A stretch of 64,000 nucleotides of DNA from Meconema thalassinum (GCA_946902985.2 OX336391.1:144401074-144465073); one strand, 5' to 3'; shown: positions 44,832 to 54,690, counted from the stretch's first letter. Notes: a model not told the origin generated them from the sequence alone. Translations and numbers: made by a program.

Positions 44832-45103
44832 TATGGAAAATATTACATCAAATTAATTTACAGGAGCCCATAGATGACAATGTCGCCAACATGAATCTAT
44901 GCCTCCTGATAGGTCCAATCTTTAAATGCCTGTAACTTCCATACTATCATTTGGATTTCAACCAAATTTGGGATGTGATTTGCGCACCAGAGAAGATATG
45001 AACATGCGTTTCATATAGTGTCAACAGGGCTGCCAAATGTTGATATATGGTCACTATAATTTTAAGAAGAGTAGACTTTTTAGTTCATCACGGAACTACT
45101 TGT

Positions 45104-45351
45104 ATTATTTAAATTTTTGTTTCTGTCAATTTACGTTAAACAGTGTTCTTCGTCATGGCCATTGGCTGCAATAAATATTTCATTCATTAATATAAATACA
45201 GTAACCATTGGAACTAATCTAAATTGCATTAGTCCTCCGAAGAGGCTCTATGCAGATATTTGATGTAGACACCTGTGGATGACATAGAGACAGGAAAATA
45301 ACCATTATTGACAAAGTTTGAGACAAAATAATAAGAGTGAGAATTTTAGTA
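45104..45351. other. Spacer before the inverted Penelope pair
   Basis: About 250 bp without recognisable gene or repeat; the Penelope target-site duplication begins at 45352. Confidence 0.35.
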
Positions 45352-45437
45352 AATAAATGAATAATGTTGTCATTTAGACTTTCACGGCCCGTGTTATTAT
45401 TCATAATGTTGAATTTTGGGCTTATGCCGTGTTTTAT

Positions 45438-45505
45438 TATACTAAAATTCGACGCGTTTCGAAAGAAACCATGTCTTTCATCGTCAGGAATAATCTGGAA
45501 TACGA
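45438..45505 (-). ncRNA. Hammerhead ribozyme-like motif (minus-strand Penelope end)
   Basis: The core CTGACGA is the complement of 45481-45487 and GAAACGCGTC the complement of 45451-45460. The stem I strand after the cleavage site reads GAATTTTAGT instead of GAATTGCAAT, so the distal part of stem I is weaker than in the 23-kb copy. Confidence 0.6.
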
Positions 45506-45604
45506 CAATGTTGCTAAGAGAAAGCAACGAAGAACATATAGAAGGTGCCCAAAGATGGACGCCATTATAGCCCCATGTTAGGGACAACGGAAAGCAGCAG
45601 TGAA

Positions 45605-46105
45605 TTACTTTCTCAGGGTTCTGATAATAGGTAGCCAGGATTCACTGAGATTGTAGCCGGTGTCGCGGTTGAAATTATCTGGGTGTTTACGTATTTCAAC
45701 CGCCTCCCTGATGATTCTGGGACGATATTGCTTTATACGGGCAAGAACATCCACTCCTTGGAACATGACATCATGGCCAGGTGTTAAAGCATGATCGGCA
45801 ACAGCTGATTTATCAGGTTGAATGAGCCTGATACATCTATTATGTTCCTTAATGCGAGTGCATATTGTTCTCGAAGTCTGCCCGATGTAAACCTTGCCAC
45901 AAGTACAGGGAACTCTGTAGATACCCGGTTGTTGCAATTTAGGCAAACTGTCCTTAGTTGGTCGCAGGAGTTGCCTAATCTTAACGGAAGTTCCAAATAC
46001 AGTCCGTATGTTGTACCGACGTAGGATTTTAGCAATACGATCCGTTGTGTTATGTATGTACGGAAGGTAAGCAGTTCCTCTTACATCTCTTTTCTCAACT
46101 GACGT
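45605..46105 (-). pseudogene. Penelope-like C-terminal coding fragment (GIY-YIG)
   Basis: It encodes the last part of the RT connector and the complete GIY-YIG domain, ending 'SESWLPIIRTLRK' at 45605. It is nearly identical to the matching part of the 24-25.7 kb copy (for example R-to-G and T-to-P replacements only). It starts within 'NNRTSVEKRD', so the RT catalytic domain is absent. Confidence 0.9.
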
Positions 46106-46286
46106 CCTATTATAATTTAAACCGCGACACCGGCTACAATCTCAGTGAATCCTGGCTACCTATTATCAGAACCCTGAGAAAGTAATTCACTGCTGCTTTC
46201 CGTTGTCCCTAACATGGGGCTATAATGGCGTCCATCTTTGGGCACCTTCTATATGTTCTTCGTTGCTTTCTCTTAGCAACATTGTC

Positions 46287-46354
46287 GTATTCCAGATTAT
46301 TCCTGACGATGAAAGACATGGTTTCTTTCGAAACGCGTCGAATTTTAGTATAAT
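46287..46354 (+). ncRNA. Hammerhead ribozyme-like motif (plus-strand Penelope end)
   Basis: CTGACGA is at 46303-46309 and GAAACGCGTC at 46330-46339. It is identical to the motif of the minus-strand member, including GAATTTTAGT after the predicted cleavage position, so the two halves of the inverted pair came from one source element. Confidence 0.6.
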
Positions 46355-46405
46355 AAAACACGGCATAAGCCCAAAATTCAACATTATGAATAAATGAATA
46401 ATGTT

Positions 46406-46625
46406 TTTTTTTTGTTTTACGTCCCCTTTAACATCTGTGGCTTTTAGATATGCCGGGATGTCGGAATTTTTTCCATAAGGGAATCTTTAACGTGCCAGTA
46501 AATTACTGACACGGCTCCCTGACATTTGCGCATCCTCAAATGCCAGATGACTGGGCCAGGATTCGATCCTGCAACCTTGAGCACACCAAGTGAGAACGTT
46601 ACCACTGAGCCACGCAGCCGGCCAT
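46406..46625 (-). mobile_element. tRNA-derived SINE, family 5
   Basis: On the minus strand the head reads 'GCGTGGCTCAGTGGTAACG' (A box) and 'GGTTGCAGGATCGAATCC' (B box). The body ends 'cacagatgttaaaggggac' and a poly(A) run. It begins directly at the Penelope right duplication. A variant of the same target sequence ('aataaataaataat') also follows the SINE at about 46633-46646, suggesting that the site was used twice. Confidence 0.8.
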
Positions 46626-46844
46626 TTTAAGTAAATAAATAAATAATATAATTATTATTCTTATAGAACCGGTTTCGCCCACATTACTACGACCTTCAAC
46701 AGCAAAAGAAAGAACATTTTTAAAAGAAACAAGTATTATGTTTCGAGTCGTAAAATAGATAATTTCTTTGGGCTTTTGAGGAGAAAAGTAATTATCCATT
46801 TGAGGTCATAATACAGTGCTTTTTTTTAGCTTATGTGAGCCAGG

Positions 46845-47060
46845 ACGTCTGGTGGTTCAGCCGCAAGCTGCGAGAATTGCAGTAATACTGAAGCATCCAG
46901 CTCGCAGGTTCGAATCCCGGCGCTGACAGCGGCTATCTTTAGTGTGGTTTCCCTCGTTTTTTTCCCACACTATTTTGAGGCAAATGCTGGGATAGTACCT
47001 TACTTCAAGTCCAGGGGCACCTACTCCATCCCTGTTTTAATACAGTTACACACACTACTA
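46845..47060 (+). mobile_element. SINE-like element, family 3 relative
   Basis: The head 'GACGTCTGGTGGTTCAGCCG' and B-box-like 'GCAGGTTCGAATCCCGGC' are followed by 'gtgtggtttccctcg', 'caaatgctgggatagtacc' and 'cacctactccatcc', which parallel the core of the SINEs at 35366 and 59515. The middle contains an extra block ('gagaattgcagtaatactga'). Boundaries are approximate. Confidence 0.6.
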
Positions 47061-47224
47061 CAATCATCGCATGATTACAGGTTATCAATCAAGTTCAACA
47101 CACACACAACTACTCGGGGATGATGACGGAGATGTCCAAACTCTCTAAAATAAATGAACAAGAAAAACATTTCTTTCTCGGAAGTAATATATCAGTAGAA
47201 GCTTTCCAGTCATTTTTACAGTTA

Positions 47225-47962
47225 CCCCCCAGGGGCTCACATCTAGTGGGTTGTGGGTTGGCGACCACGGGGCCCCAGCTGAGTCCGGCATTGCTTCCAC
47301 TTACTTGTGCCGGGCTCCTCTCTTTCTTCTTTCCTGTCGACCTCACTTGGTCAACTCTTGTTCTCTTCTGACACCGACGGTATTAGGGTATCCGAGGCCT
47401 AGGGAGTCTCTTCCTTTCCCGCCTTAATTGGCCCTTGTCTCATCTTTTCTGATACCCTCCTTCTGCGAGGGGTCAGCCTTCTTTTTCTCTTCCTTTTACC
47501 TCCTGCCTTGTGCTCTAGGCCCTTAAGGAGGCAGGGTGTATGTAGCCCCACCACTTCTGGTGCACCCTAGATAATGCTACACCCTCAGGGGCTCACGGCT
47601 GGTGAGTTCGGGAGTTGGCGACCCCGAGGGATTCCTGAGCTGGGTCCGTTTTCCCCTTTTGTCCCTTACCTTTGGGGAGGACCCTCTCCTCTGTCACTTT
47701 CCTATATGCCTTTCATGGCTCTCCTTCCTTCCAAGTCCCTCAATCCGCCTTCTCTGAGGGTTGAGGGCATTTCTTTTCCTTCTGTCCTTTTATTTGCCTT
47801 ATTCTCCTTTAGTTTTCCATTTCTTCTTCTAGTATGTAGGTTAGTAGTTAGTTTTAGTTTTAAGTTCGCTTTTCATTTTCATCTTCACGATCACCCAAAC
47901 CATCAGGGGCCGATAACCTAGATGTTAGGCCCCTTAAAACAACAATTATCATCATCATCATC
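47225..47962 (+). mobile_element. CT-rich tandem module and LINE-like 3' tail ending in (ATC)n
   Basis: Two related modules start 'caggggctcacatctagtgg' (47232) and 'caggggctcacggctggtg' (47585), each followed by 'ttggcgacc' and 'gagctgggtccg'-type sequence, about 355 bp apart. The unit ends with 'ccgataacctagatgttagg' and (ATC)n, the same tail that was inserted alone at 6759-6819. It is probably the untranslated part of a non-LTR element with tandem units. The ORF at 47574-47921 is low-complexity and not considered coding. Confidence 0.6.
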
Positions 47963-48589
47963 TTTTTACAGTTAATTTTCTAGTGACTGAAATGAACGCA
48001 TTAATTATTTACACACTTAATAAAAACACTTCTCACACAAATGGGGAGGGAGTGGTTATCAATTATTAAATGTATTTCAAACTCTAGGAAATTAATTGTA
48101 ACTCCTCATCCACTTTAATTGGACACACTCGTGTACACTGAACGAAATTATTAGACTATATTCTATGATAAAAATGGCATAGTGGTACTTTTGAAACAGC
48201 TGGGATAAATTATGGACTAAACTTTGTAGGGGATCGGGGGTGGGGAGGGAGAGATGAGTTGTAACACTGCAAGATAGAGGTGTCTCCAGATGCTGCACTC
48301 AATGTTTAACGAAGATCAACTGCAGTAATTCGGTTTAACAGTCTATGAATCATTTATACAAGAACAGTACTACACTCTAGATGGTGGGTGTAGACTGCTC
48401 GTACAGTAGCAAGAAGGAACACATAATTCCTCCCTCACTAGCGGCATAATTAAATAGGTGGATGCAGAGCAGTTATTGCAGGTCCGTAGCTTCTCAGAAC
48501 AATTACACCTTCTCAAACGGAATATTTTATTGAATTAGATTTTAATCATCCTCTTATACAGGTAGGACAACAGGACATCAGTGTTGGTT
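47963..48589. other. Unassigned spacer
   Basis: No supported gene or repeat copy. The ORF at 48092-48298 lacks recognisable motifs. Confidence 0.35.
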
Positions 48590-49090
48590 GGTTGGTTTCT
48601 TAGTTTACGTGTTGCGACAACGCGGTTATGTAGCCCCGTGTACCTTGTGTGTGTGTAGGATTTGCCTGATAATCGGTGGCTGTATTAGTGTGAGTTATCT
48701 GAAATTCAGGTAAGGACTGCAGACGATGAATTTTTCAAGTAGTTTCTACTTTTTCTACCAAAAACTACCGTCAACGTCAACGACACCTATTGGAATTAGC
48801 TACTTGATTCCATTGCAGCTAGCAGCTGGTTGGGAACGTTGGAACTAATATAGCGTTATCAAGTAACCTAACCTACAAATTTTGGCTTCACACAAGTGTA
48901 GTTAGTGGAAGGTTCATTTTCATGCCATAAATCTATGACATGGGACCGCCGGCTTTACTTCCCCTCCGAAGGAAGGCATACTGAGGGATTTTAACGCTTT
49001 TAAAAAATCCGACGACTTCAGCCAGATTTGAACCTATGACCTTGGGCATAAAAGCTCAGCATGCTACCAACTACGCCACCGAAGCCGCCT
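48590..49090 (-). mobile_element. tRNA-derived SINE, family 4, copy 2
   Basis: Inverted copy: it starts 'gttggttggtttcttagttt' and ends in the complement of the tRNA-like head ('taccaactacgccaccgaag'). The phrase 'caggacatcagt' precedes it (about 48572) and recurs at about 49159, beyond a further 70 bp, so the insertion may include extra sequence. Confidence 0.8.
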
Positions 49091-49164
49091 GACATAAGTG
49101 TCTGGGCATGGCAACTGAAACAATCTCACTGGTAGTCCTGGCGACTCTTATATACAAGCAGGAC

Positions 49165-49475
49165 ATCAGTCTTCGTCTTTTATTTAGTGTTTGTCCCGCC
49201 TCGTGGCAGGGTACGCTATGTGAATCCGCTGTCTCCAATTTACTCGGTCATGCGTCATGTCCGTATACAGGTTGACGCTTTTCAGATCCCTGTGCAGTGT
49301 ATCGGCCCAACGTTGTCTCTGTCGCTCCTTTGGACCTCTAGTGTGTAGCCCTGTTTTGCAATGGTTTCCTCTCCTGACCGAATAACATGCCCAAACCATC
49401 GCAGACGACCCTCACGCATTTCGTTGTTGATTGCCGCGACACCAGATCGTTCCCTTATTCTTTCTCAAGTAGAAC
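49165..49475 (-). mobile_element. LINE 3' end, inverted
   Basis: Minus-strand translation gives '[14 protein letters not shown]', then '[20 protein letters not shown]' and 'MTHDRVNWRQRIHIAYPATR', ending 'RRDKH' with a stop at 49184. This is the C-terminal end of a non-LTR polyprotein of the RTE/BovB-like type. Only about 100 codons remain. Confidence 0.75.
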
Positions 49476-49694
49476 AACAGTACCTCCAGATACAATCTTA
49501 CTGGTAACCATAGCAACTAGAATGCTTCGCGAAAATCACAGCTGAAAAAGTAGCCAGCACAACCTAGTAGACTGAAGAACCAAAACAGCAGCAGGAGCCG
49601 ACCAAATTTCTAATTGGATATCACTACAAATAACTTGATTAATTCAAATATTTAGAACCTTTATTTAATCCATTTTATTTTATTTTATTTTATT

Positions 49695-50064
49695 TTTGGT
49701 TGGTTGGTTCCTCAGTTTAGGGGCTGCGACAACGCAGTCACGTAGCCCCGTGTACTTTGGGTATCTGTAGAATCTGTCTGATAACCGGTGTTAATTGTGA
49801 TGACTGTATTAGTGTGTGTATCTGTTGGTTTTTCAATTTTTTAAAAATTCAAGTAAGGACTGCGACTTAGAATTTTTCAAGTAGTTCCTACTTTTGCCGC
49901 CAAACGCCACCGTCAACGACTACTAGGCCTAGTTCAGAACTTAGCTACTAGACGCCACCGCAGTCGCCTCTTGGCAACGAACGTAGCAATCTAAGAGCGT
50001 TGTTTACATTCTTAACCAATACAATTTAGTTTCACACAGGTGTAATTAGTGGAAGGTTCTTTAT
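49695..50064 (-). mobile_element. tRNA-derived SINE, family 4, copy 3 (5'-truncated)
   Basis: It starts 'ggttggttggttcctcagtt' and runs through the family 4 body to 'gtgtaattagtggaaggttc', where it stops. The tRNA-like head is missing. TTTTA-rich sequence lies on both sides (49673-49695 and 50062-50095), compatible with insertion in a simple repeat. Confidence 0.8.
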
Positions 50065-50174
50065 TTTATTTTATTTCATTTTATTTCATACACTGTGAGT
50101 GGGAGTTATTGCACACAGTTAAGAATTAAACCATAGCCTTAATAATATGTAACATAGAATTATGAAAACTTAAA

Positions 50175-50310
50175 ATAGTACATTATGCAACGAGCCTATA
50201 ATGGCTATAATTAAGACACGAGTATTTTTATAAAACGAGCGTATGCGAGTTTTATAATTTCCATGCGAGTGTCTTAATTACCATTATAGGCGAGTTGCAT
50301 ACGACTGCTT
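50175..50310. repeat. Near-perfect palindrome, arms ~45 bp
   Basis: The arm 'cctataatggctataattaa' ... 'ataaaacgagcg' at 50194-50240 is mirrored by 'agttttataatttccatgcg' ... 'ttaccattatagg' to 50290, with outer 'atgcaacgag' (50182) and 'cgagttgcat' (50291). It could fold into a long hairpin. It lies directly left of the element at 50307-51028. Confidence 0.75.
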
Positions 50311-51028
50311 ATGTTCGACGATAATTATAACTTTATTATAGTCTACGTTTTAACATAAATATTCATAAATATCTGGGGGCATGGTGGCTCAGCGGTCTAG
50401 CTGTATGCCTCCCACCAAGGCGGTCCGGGTTCGATTCCCGGTCAATGCATGTGAGATTTTCGAAGTGAAATGCCATGTCCTGTGGTTCGGATTCCACGTA
50501 AAAAGGAGGTCCCGTGGCTCATGATCTCAAGATTAACGGTCACGTTAAACTACAAGCTTCCTTCCTTCATAAATATCTATTGAGATTGTCACTAGAATTT
50601 TGTGATCGGGTGCTGCGCAGGGTAGGATATGTCTGATTTCCAAGCTCTCTGACCGACCGACGCATGCGCTCTGTGTGCTTCAATGCCATATGTGCAGATT
50701 GAGCACCAGTATTCAGTAAAAATGTCACCGAAATCGTTTGAAAACAACCCGCTGTGTAGAAATTGGATTTGGGGATACTGTATTAAGGTACAGTGTCTCA
50801 TATTCACCAGTTTATTTACGCGAACATATGGACGGTGCACTTTCGGTAATGTATATAGACATGTTGGATTTTGAGCGCATGCGGGAAGGTATCCTTATCT
50901 AATTGGTCAAACAACTGTTTCTTGAGCTGTGATTGGTGGGAGAAACTGTTTCATAATGAAAAATAATGTTATAATGACCATCATTATGATACAGTTTTCA
51001 GACATATAATTGTCAGGGTCGAACATAA
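50307..51028. mobile_element. Small TIR element (second copy of the repeat at 37-190), split by a SINE
   Basis: The left end 'ttatgttcgac' (50308-50319) and right end 'gtcgaacataa' (51018-51028) are inverted complements. The right 140 bp match 37-190. A SINE with its own target duplication sits at 50375-50565, leaving about 530 bp of original sequence. It has no coding capacity. A TIR of 11 bp is weak evidence alone; the homologous copy supports it. Confidence 0.5.
50375..50565 (+). mobile_element. tRNA-derived SINE, family 1, copy 2
   Basis: The head 'CATGGTGGCTCAGCGGTCTA' and B box 'GGTTCGATTCCCGGTCAATG' are the best preserved in the window, alongside the copy at 57227. A perfect 13-bp duplication 'ttcataaatatct' flanks it (50362-50374 and 50566-50578). 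Confidence 0.95.
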
Positions 51029-51782
51029 ACTTATTATTAATACTATTTCATATATAAAGAAGAAAAGTATGTAAGGTATTGCGAGATTTATTGATAGGAC
51101 AATATTTGCGATTATTTTAAACGTCATAAATTACACCAAAAAAAAAACGAACAAAAAAAAAACACTATTTAACAAGAAATACCAGTCTGAGTAAAATAAT
51201 TTGTTTTCATATAAACAAATGAATTCCGAGCTGAAGCACCATAAATGATATATGATCAATAGTATGTTTTTATTTAAATATTCAATTTGTCTTTCAAAAA
51301 TAATTTGTTAAAATTTCCAGGAAAAATCATTCCAATTCAGACTGGCATTTCTTATTAAATCGTGTTTTTTGTGATTCATGACTTTTAAAAAATCACAAAT
51401 ATCTTCCCACCAATAAATAAATCACACAGTACTTCATATATATGAAATAAAAGCCCTGTGTATTAACTATACGTTTCTAAGTTTTTTTAAATTCTATGTT
51501 TCAATAAGTGAAGATATGATTTAATTGTTAACTGTGTGCGAAAACTCCAACTCGCGGTGTATTAGCCCCCTTAATAGAATATAGACGCTGAAGAACATAT
51601 CATCGTATATTGAAACATGCACAAACATTTAATAGAATTTGTATTGATTGGAAGAGTATTTTAATTAATTAATGTGACGTATTCCAAATGACTGACACAA
51701 ACAAATGATGTATTACAGGGTGATCCCTTAGTCGTATTTTATTTATCATAGCGACAGCTGACCTAGTATACATCAAAAGCAG
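51029..51782. other. AT-rich spacer
   Basis: Poly(A)-rich, no recognisable gene or repeat copy. Short open frames are absent or trivial. Confidence 0.4.
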
Positions 51783-51984
51783 GGGGCGTGGTGGCGCAGC
51801 GTTCAAGATGTTGACGTCTCACCAAGGTGAACTGGGATCGATTCCCTGTCAATGCATGTGAGATTTTCGAAGTGAAATACCATGTCCTGTGGTTCGGATT
51901 CCACATAATAAAATGGAGGTCCTGTGGCTCTTAATCAGAAGATTCTCGGTCACGTGAAACCACAATCTTCCTTTTTATATATCT
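51783..51984 (+). mobile_element. tRNA-derived SINE, family 1, copy 3
   Basis: The head 'GGGCGTGGTGGCGCAGCG' and body ('catgtgagattttcgaagtg', 'tgtggttcggattccac') match family 1, more diverged than the other copies. A 7-bp duplication 'aaagcag' (51776-51782 and 51985-51991) is likely. It inserted into a LINE reverse transcriptase fragment or at its edge. Confidence 0.88.
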
Positions 51985-52231
51985 AAAGCAGCAATGTCAC
52001 GCTCTACATGTTTGCTGATGACATGGTTATCGCAGCGAGCACAATTCATAACTTATAAATAAAGCTTCACTAAACTGGGCTCAGGTAACTAGCCTACAAA
52101 TAAACATGAACAGAACGCTACAATTGATTTTCCGAAGGGGAGGGAGAGTGGCACGACAAGACCACATGGTTTATGGAGCAGAAACACTACACAAATACCT
52201 TGTAGTGACGTTCCAATCTATCGGAAGAGAA

Positions 52232-52526
52232 ACTCAGCAATTCTTCTAGGTTTGTGCCGTGTCTTGTGTGGGGTTTCGCCTAAGACACCAAGCTGGCTCA
52301 TCGGCGGGCTCTTGGTGTCCCCGCACGGACCCCCACAGGAGTAACGAACTGCGCGCTACCTCCCTTCATATAGAGTGCAACTGCGCATCCTTCATAGGGA
52401 GGTTAAGGCTGCTTGAGCTTTTAGTTCTCGCAGTAAAGTGGTGCGAAACCCCTCACAAGACACGGCACAAACCTAGAAGAATTGCTGAGTTTTAATTCCC
52501 CGGCCGTGAAAGCCAATACACCATCT
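52232..52526. mobile_element. 295-bp hairpin-forming insertion with 13-bp target duplication
   Basis: It is flanked by a perfect 'tatcggaagagaa' at 52219-52231 and 52527-52539. Inside, 'ctcagcaattcttctaggtt' ... 'cacggcac'-type arms of about 48 bp at 52233-52280 and 52438-52490 are inverted complements. About 35 bp ('aattccccggccgtgaaagc' ...) follow the second arm. The long duplication suggests retroposition; the arms would make a stable RNA hairpin. The 'ggccgtgaaag' phrase also occurs at the Penelope 3' end, so it may be a small Penelope derivative (inference). Confidence 0.7.
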
Positions 52527-52652
52527 TATCGGAAGAGAATTTAGAATCCATGTCAAAGATAGGGCTATATATGCAATACGAGGCATCAATGACATCGGCC
52601 ACCTGCAAACGTTATCCCTACAAACAGCAGTAACCATCTTTGTAATGACATT

Positions 52653-53173
52653 GTTGGTTGGTTCTTAAGTTTAGGGGCTGCGACAACGCGGTGATGTAGC
52701 CCCGTGTACTTTGGGTGTGTGTAGAATCTGTCTGATAACCGGTGTTAATTGTGATGACTGTATTAGTGTGTGTTATCTGTTTTTTAATTTAAGTACAAAC
52801 TGCAACTTATAATTTTTCAAATAGTTCCTACTTTTGCCACCAAGCGCCACTGTCAACGACTACTAGGCCAAGTTCAGAACTTAGCTACTAGACGCCACCG
52901 CAGTCGGCTCTTGGCAACGAACGTAGAAACCTAAGAGCGTTGTTTACATTCTTAACCTATCCAATTTAGCTTCACACAGGTATAATTAGTGGAAGATTCT
53001 TTAACATGCCACAAATCTATGACATGAGACCGCCCGCTTTACTTCCCCTCCGAAGGAAGGCATACTGAGGGATTTTTAACGCTCTTAAAAATCCGACGTC
53101 TTTGGCCGGGTTTGAACCCGCTGTCTTGGGCATAGAAGCTCAGCATGTTACCAACTACGCCACCAAAGCCGCT
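52653..53173 (-). mobile_element. tRNA-derived SINE, family 4, copy 4
   Basis: Full-length inverted copy, from 'gttggttggttcttaagttt' to the complement of the tRNA-like head ('taccaactacgccaccaaag'). An imperfect duplication, 'gtaatgacatt' (52642-52652) versus 'gtagtgatatt' (53174-53184), flanks it. It interrupts the LINE fragment. Confidence 0.85.
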
Positions 53174-53264
53174 GTAGTGATATTAGTACCAGTATTAACA
53201 TACGGAATCAACGTTGTGTGGGACCACCTAAAGAAAAAGGATTTCAAAACTTGACTTTGTGAAT

Positions 53265-53590
53265 ACAGATTGTTATGGCACGGTGGTTGGAAACGAGTAT
53301 CTCGGAAACGGCAAGGCTGGTCGGTTGTTCACATGCCACTGTCGTGAGCTTGTATGAAAAGTGGTTGACGGACAGTGAAAACACGAGTAAGTGACATGGT
53401 TGCTGGACGTTGACGCCTCGATATCGTGCGTGGAGATCGGAGGCTTGTGTGGGCTGTAATGCAGAATAGAGGGCGATCTGTGCCCGATTGGACGGCAGAG
53501 CACAACGGTTGTGCAGGCACAAGTGTTTCAGAGCACATTGTTGAACATGGCGGTCCTCCTCGTCAGAGGACCCCTACTTGTGTTATAGCA
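53265..53590 (+). pseudogene. Tc1-like transposase N-terminal fragment
   Basis: Broken plus-strand translation gives 'MARWLETSISETARLVGCSH', 'ATVVSLYEKW', and after frame shifts a tail with 'HIVEHGGPPRQRTPT'. The first block is the helix-turn-helix of a Tc1-type transposase. No terminal repeats or catalytic core were found. It is a different Tc1 lineage from the element at 1158. Confidence 0.6.
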
Positions 53591-53840
53591 AAATAGTACT
53601 ATGGGTGCATTTATCAGGTGGTGAGGTGAGCATGGATAGTCAATTTGGTTACTAGTAAGCCCTAAGAGTATAACTCTGCATTCGCTAGTAACCGTGTGTT
53701 ATGATTGGTCCGTTTAGTATTTGTTAATTTGGTCTATTGTTGTGTGTTTGGTATTTTGTTACTGTATTATCATTTCAAAAGATCTTGCCGACTTCATCAT
53801 TATGCTTGAGTCAAAAGTTATGCGTTACGGAGACGGAGAC
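53591..53840. other. Unassigned spacer
   Basis: No recognisable gene or repeat. Confidence 0.3.
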
Positions 53841-53849
53841 GGTGACGTC

Positions 53850-54690
53850 ATGCAGCCGCGCGGGAAGCCTAAGTTAATGGGTAATGGACGGCGAGTGCGT
53901 GACGTCATGCAACCACTCGGGAAGTCTAAGTAAATGGCTAATGGAGTCTGTTGAAAGAGTCCTGAGGCGTCGAGCGACCTGGGGCTTCGAGCGAAGCGAA
54001 AAGAATACAGGGTGACTCCTAAAGAGGTGTACAAGATGCCAGATAAGAATACAGGGTGACTCCTAAAGGCATATACGAGATGCCAGATAAGAATACAAGG
54101 TGACTCTTAAAGAGGTGTACAAGATGGCAGAGATGAATACAGGGTGACTCTTAAGAGGTGCACAAGATGTCAGACAAGAATACAGGGTGACTCATAAAGA
54201 GGTGTACAAGATGTCACACAAGAATATAGGGTGACTTTTAAAGAGATATACAAGATGCCAGCTAAGAATACAGGGTGCCTCCTAAAGAGGTGTGCAGGAT
54301 GTCAGAGCAAAATACAGTACAGGATGCCAGATAAGAATACAGGGTGACTCCTAAAGAGATATACAAGATGCCAGATAAGAATACAAGGTGACTCTTAAAG
54401 AGGTGTGTAAGATGTCACACAAGAATACACGGTGACTTCTAAAGAGATATACAAGATGCCAGATAAGAATACAGGGTGCCTCCTAAAGAGGTGTGCAGGA
54501 TGTCAGAGCAAAATACAGAGTGACACGTAACGAGGTGTACAGTATGTTAGATTCAATTCAAATACAGGGAGACCCTTAAAGAGTTGTAAAAGATGTCAGA
54601 CTCAAATACAGGGTGATCCTTAAAGAGGTGCCCGCGCGGGAAGCCTAAGTTAATGGGTAATGGGGTCTGTTGAAGAGCCCTCCTGAGCCT
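53850..54690. repeat. 44-bp minisatellite with flanking module duplication
   Basis: From about 54000 to 54630 a unit 'aatacagggtgactcctaaa' + 'gaggtgtacaagatgccag' + 'ataag' is repeated about 14 times with substitutions and small indels; some units are shortened ('gtcagagcaaaatacag'). A separate module 'gcgggaagcctaagttaatg' occurs twice on the left (about 53857 and 53908) and once on the right (about 54636), so the array lies inside a duplicated segment. No protein is encoded. Confidence 0.88.

Larger units (their letters stand above)
41788..45103 (+). repeat. Family A dispersed repeat, copy 4, split by a 2.77-kb insertion
   Basis: The left part (41788-42061) has 'GAGGAAGAAGTAAACTTATG' and the family A body up to 'caaaattgacactca'. 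The right part (44832-45103) resumes with 'aatattacatcaaattaatt', 'aggtccaatctttaaatgcc' and the terminal 'TTCATCACGGAACTACTTG'. The two halves join correctly when compared with 3040-3120, so the DNA in between is a single later insertion. Confidence 0.8.
45369..46388. mobile_element. Head-to-head pair of truncated Penelope-like elements
   Basis: Left member (45369 to about 46113) is on the minus strand and contains the terminal segment plus the C-terminal RT/GIY-YIG coding end ('GIYRVPCTCGKVYIGQTSR' at about 45870-45930). Right member (about 46114-46388) is on the plus strand and starts at the codons for 'NRDTGYNLSESWLP', then the terminal segment. They join at 'tataattt', with microhomology. 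The whole unit is flanked by a perfect 17-bp duplication 'aataaatgaataatgtt' (45352-45368 and 46389-46405), so it inserted as one piece. Confidence 0.85.
51992..53240 (+). mobile_element. LINE RT fragment interrupted by a hairpin insertion and a SINE
   Basis: Plus-strand frames read 'VTLYMFADDMVIAAS' (RT box C, 51997-52041), 'RTLQLIFRRGGRVARQDHMV' and 'TFQSIGR' up to 52230, resume at 52540 with 'FRIHVKDRAIYAIRGINDIG' and 'LQTLSLQTAVTIF', and again after 53184 with 'PVLTYGINVVWDHLKKKDF'. Removing the two insertions restores a continuous order. The fragment is missing both the 5' RT motifs and the C-terminus. Confidence 0.75.

Noticed and set aside
52300..52480. Hammerhead core inside the 295-bp hairpin insertion (minus strand CCGATGA ... 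GGCGAAACC)
   Set aside because: The second core base is C instead of U and no UH cleavage site follows a short stem III, so the resemblance is not sufficient.
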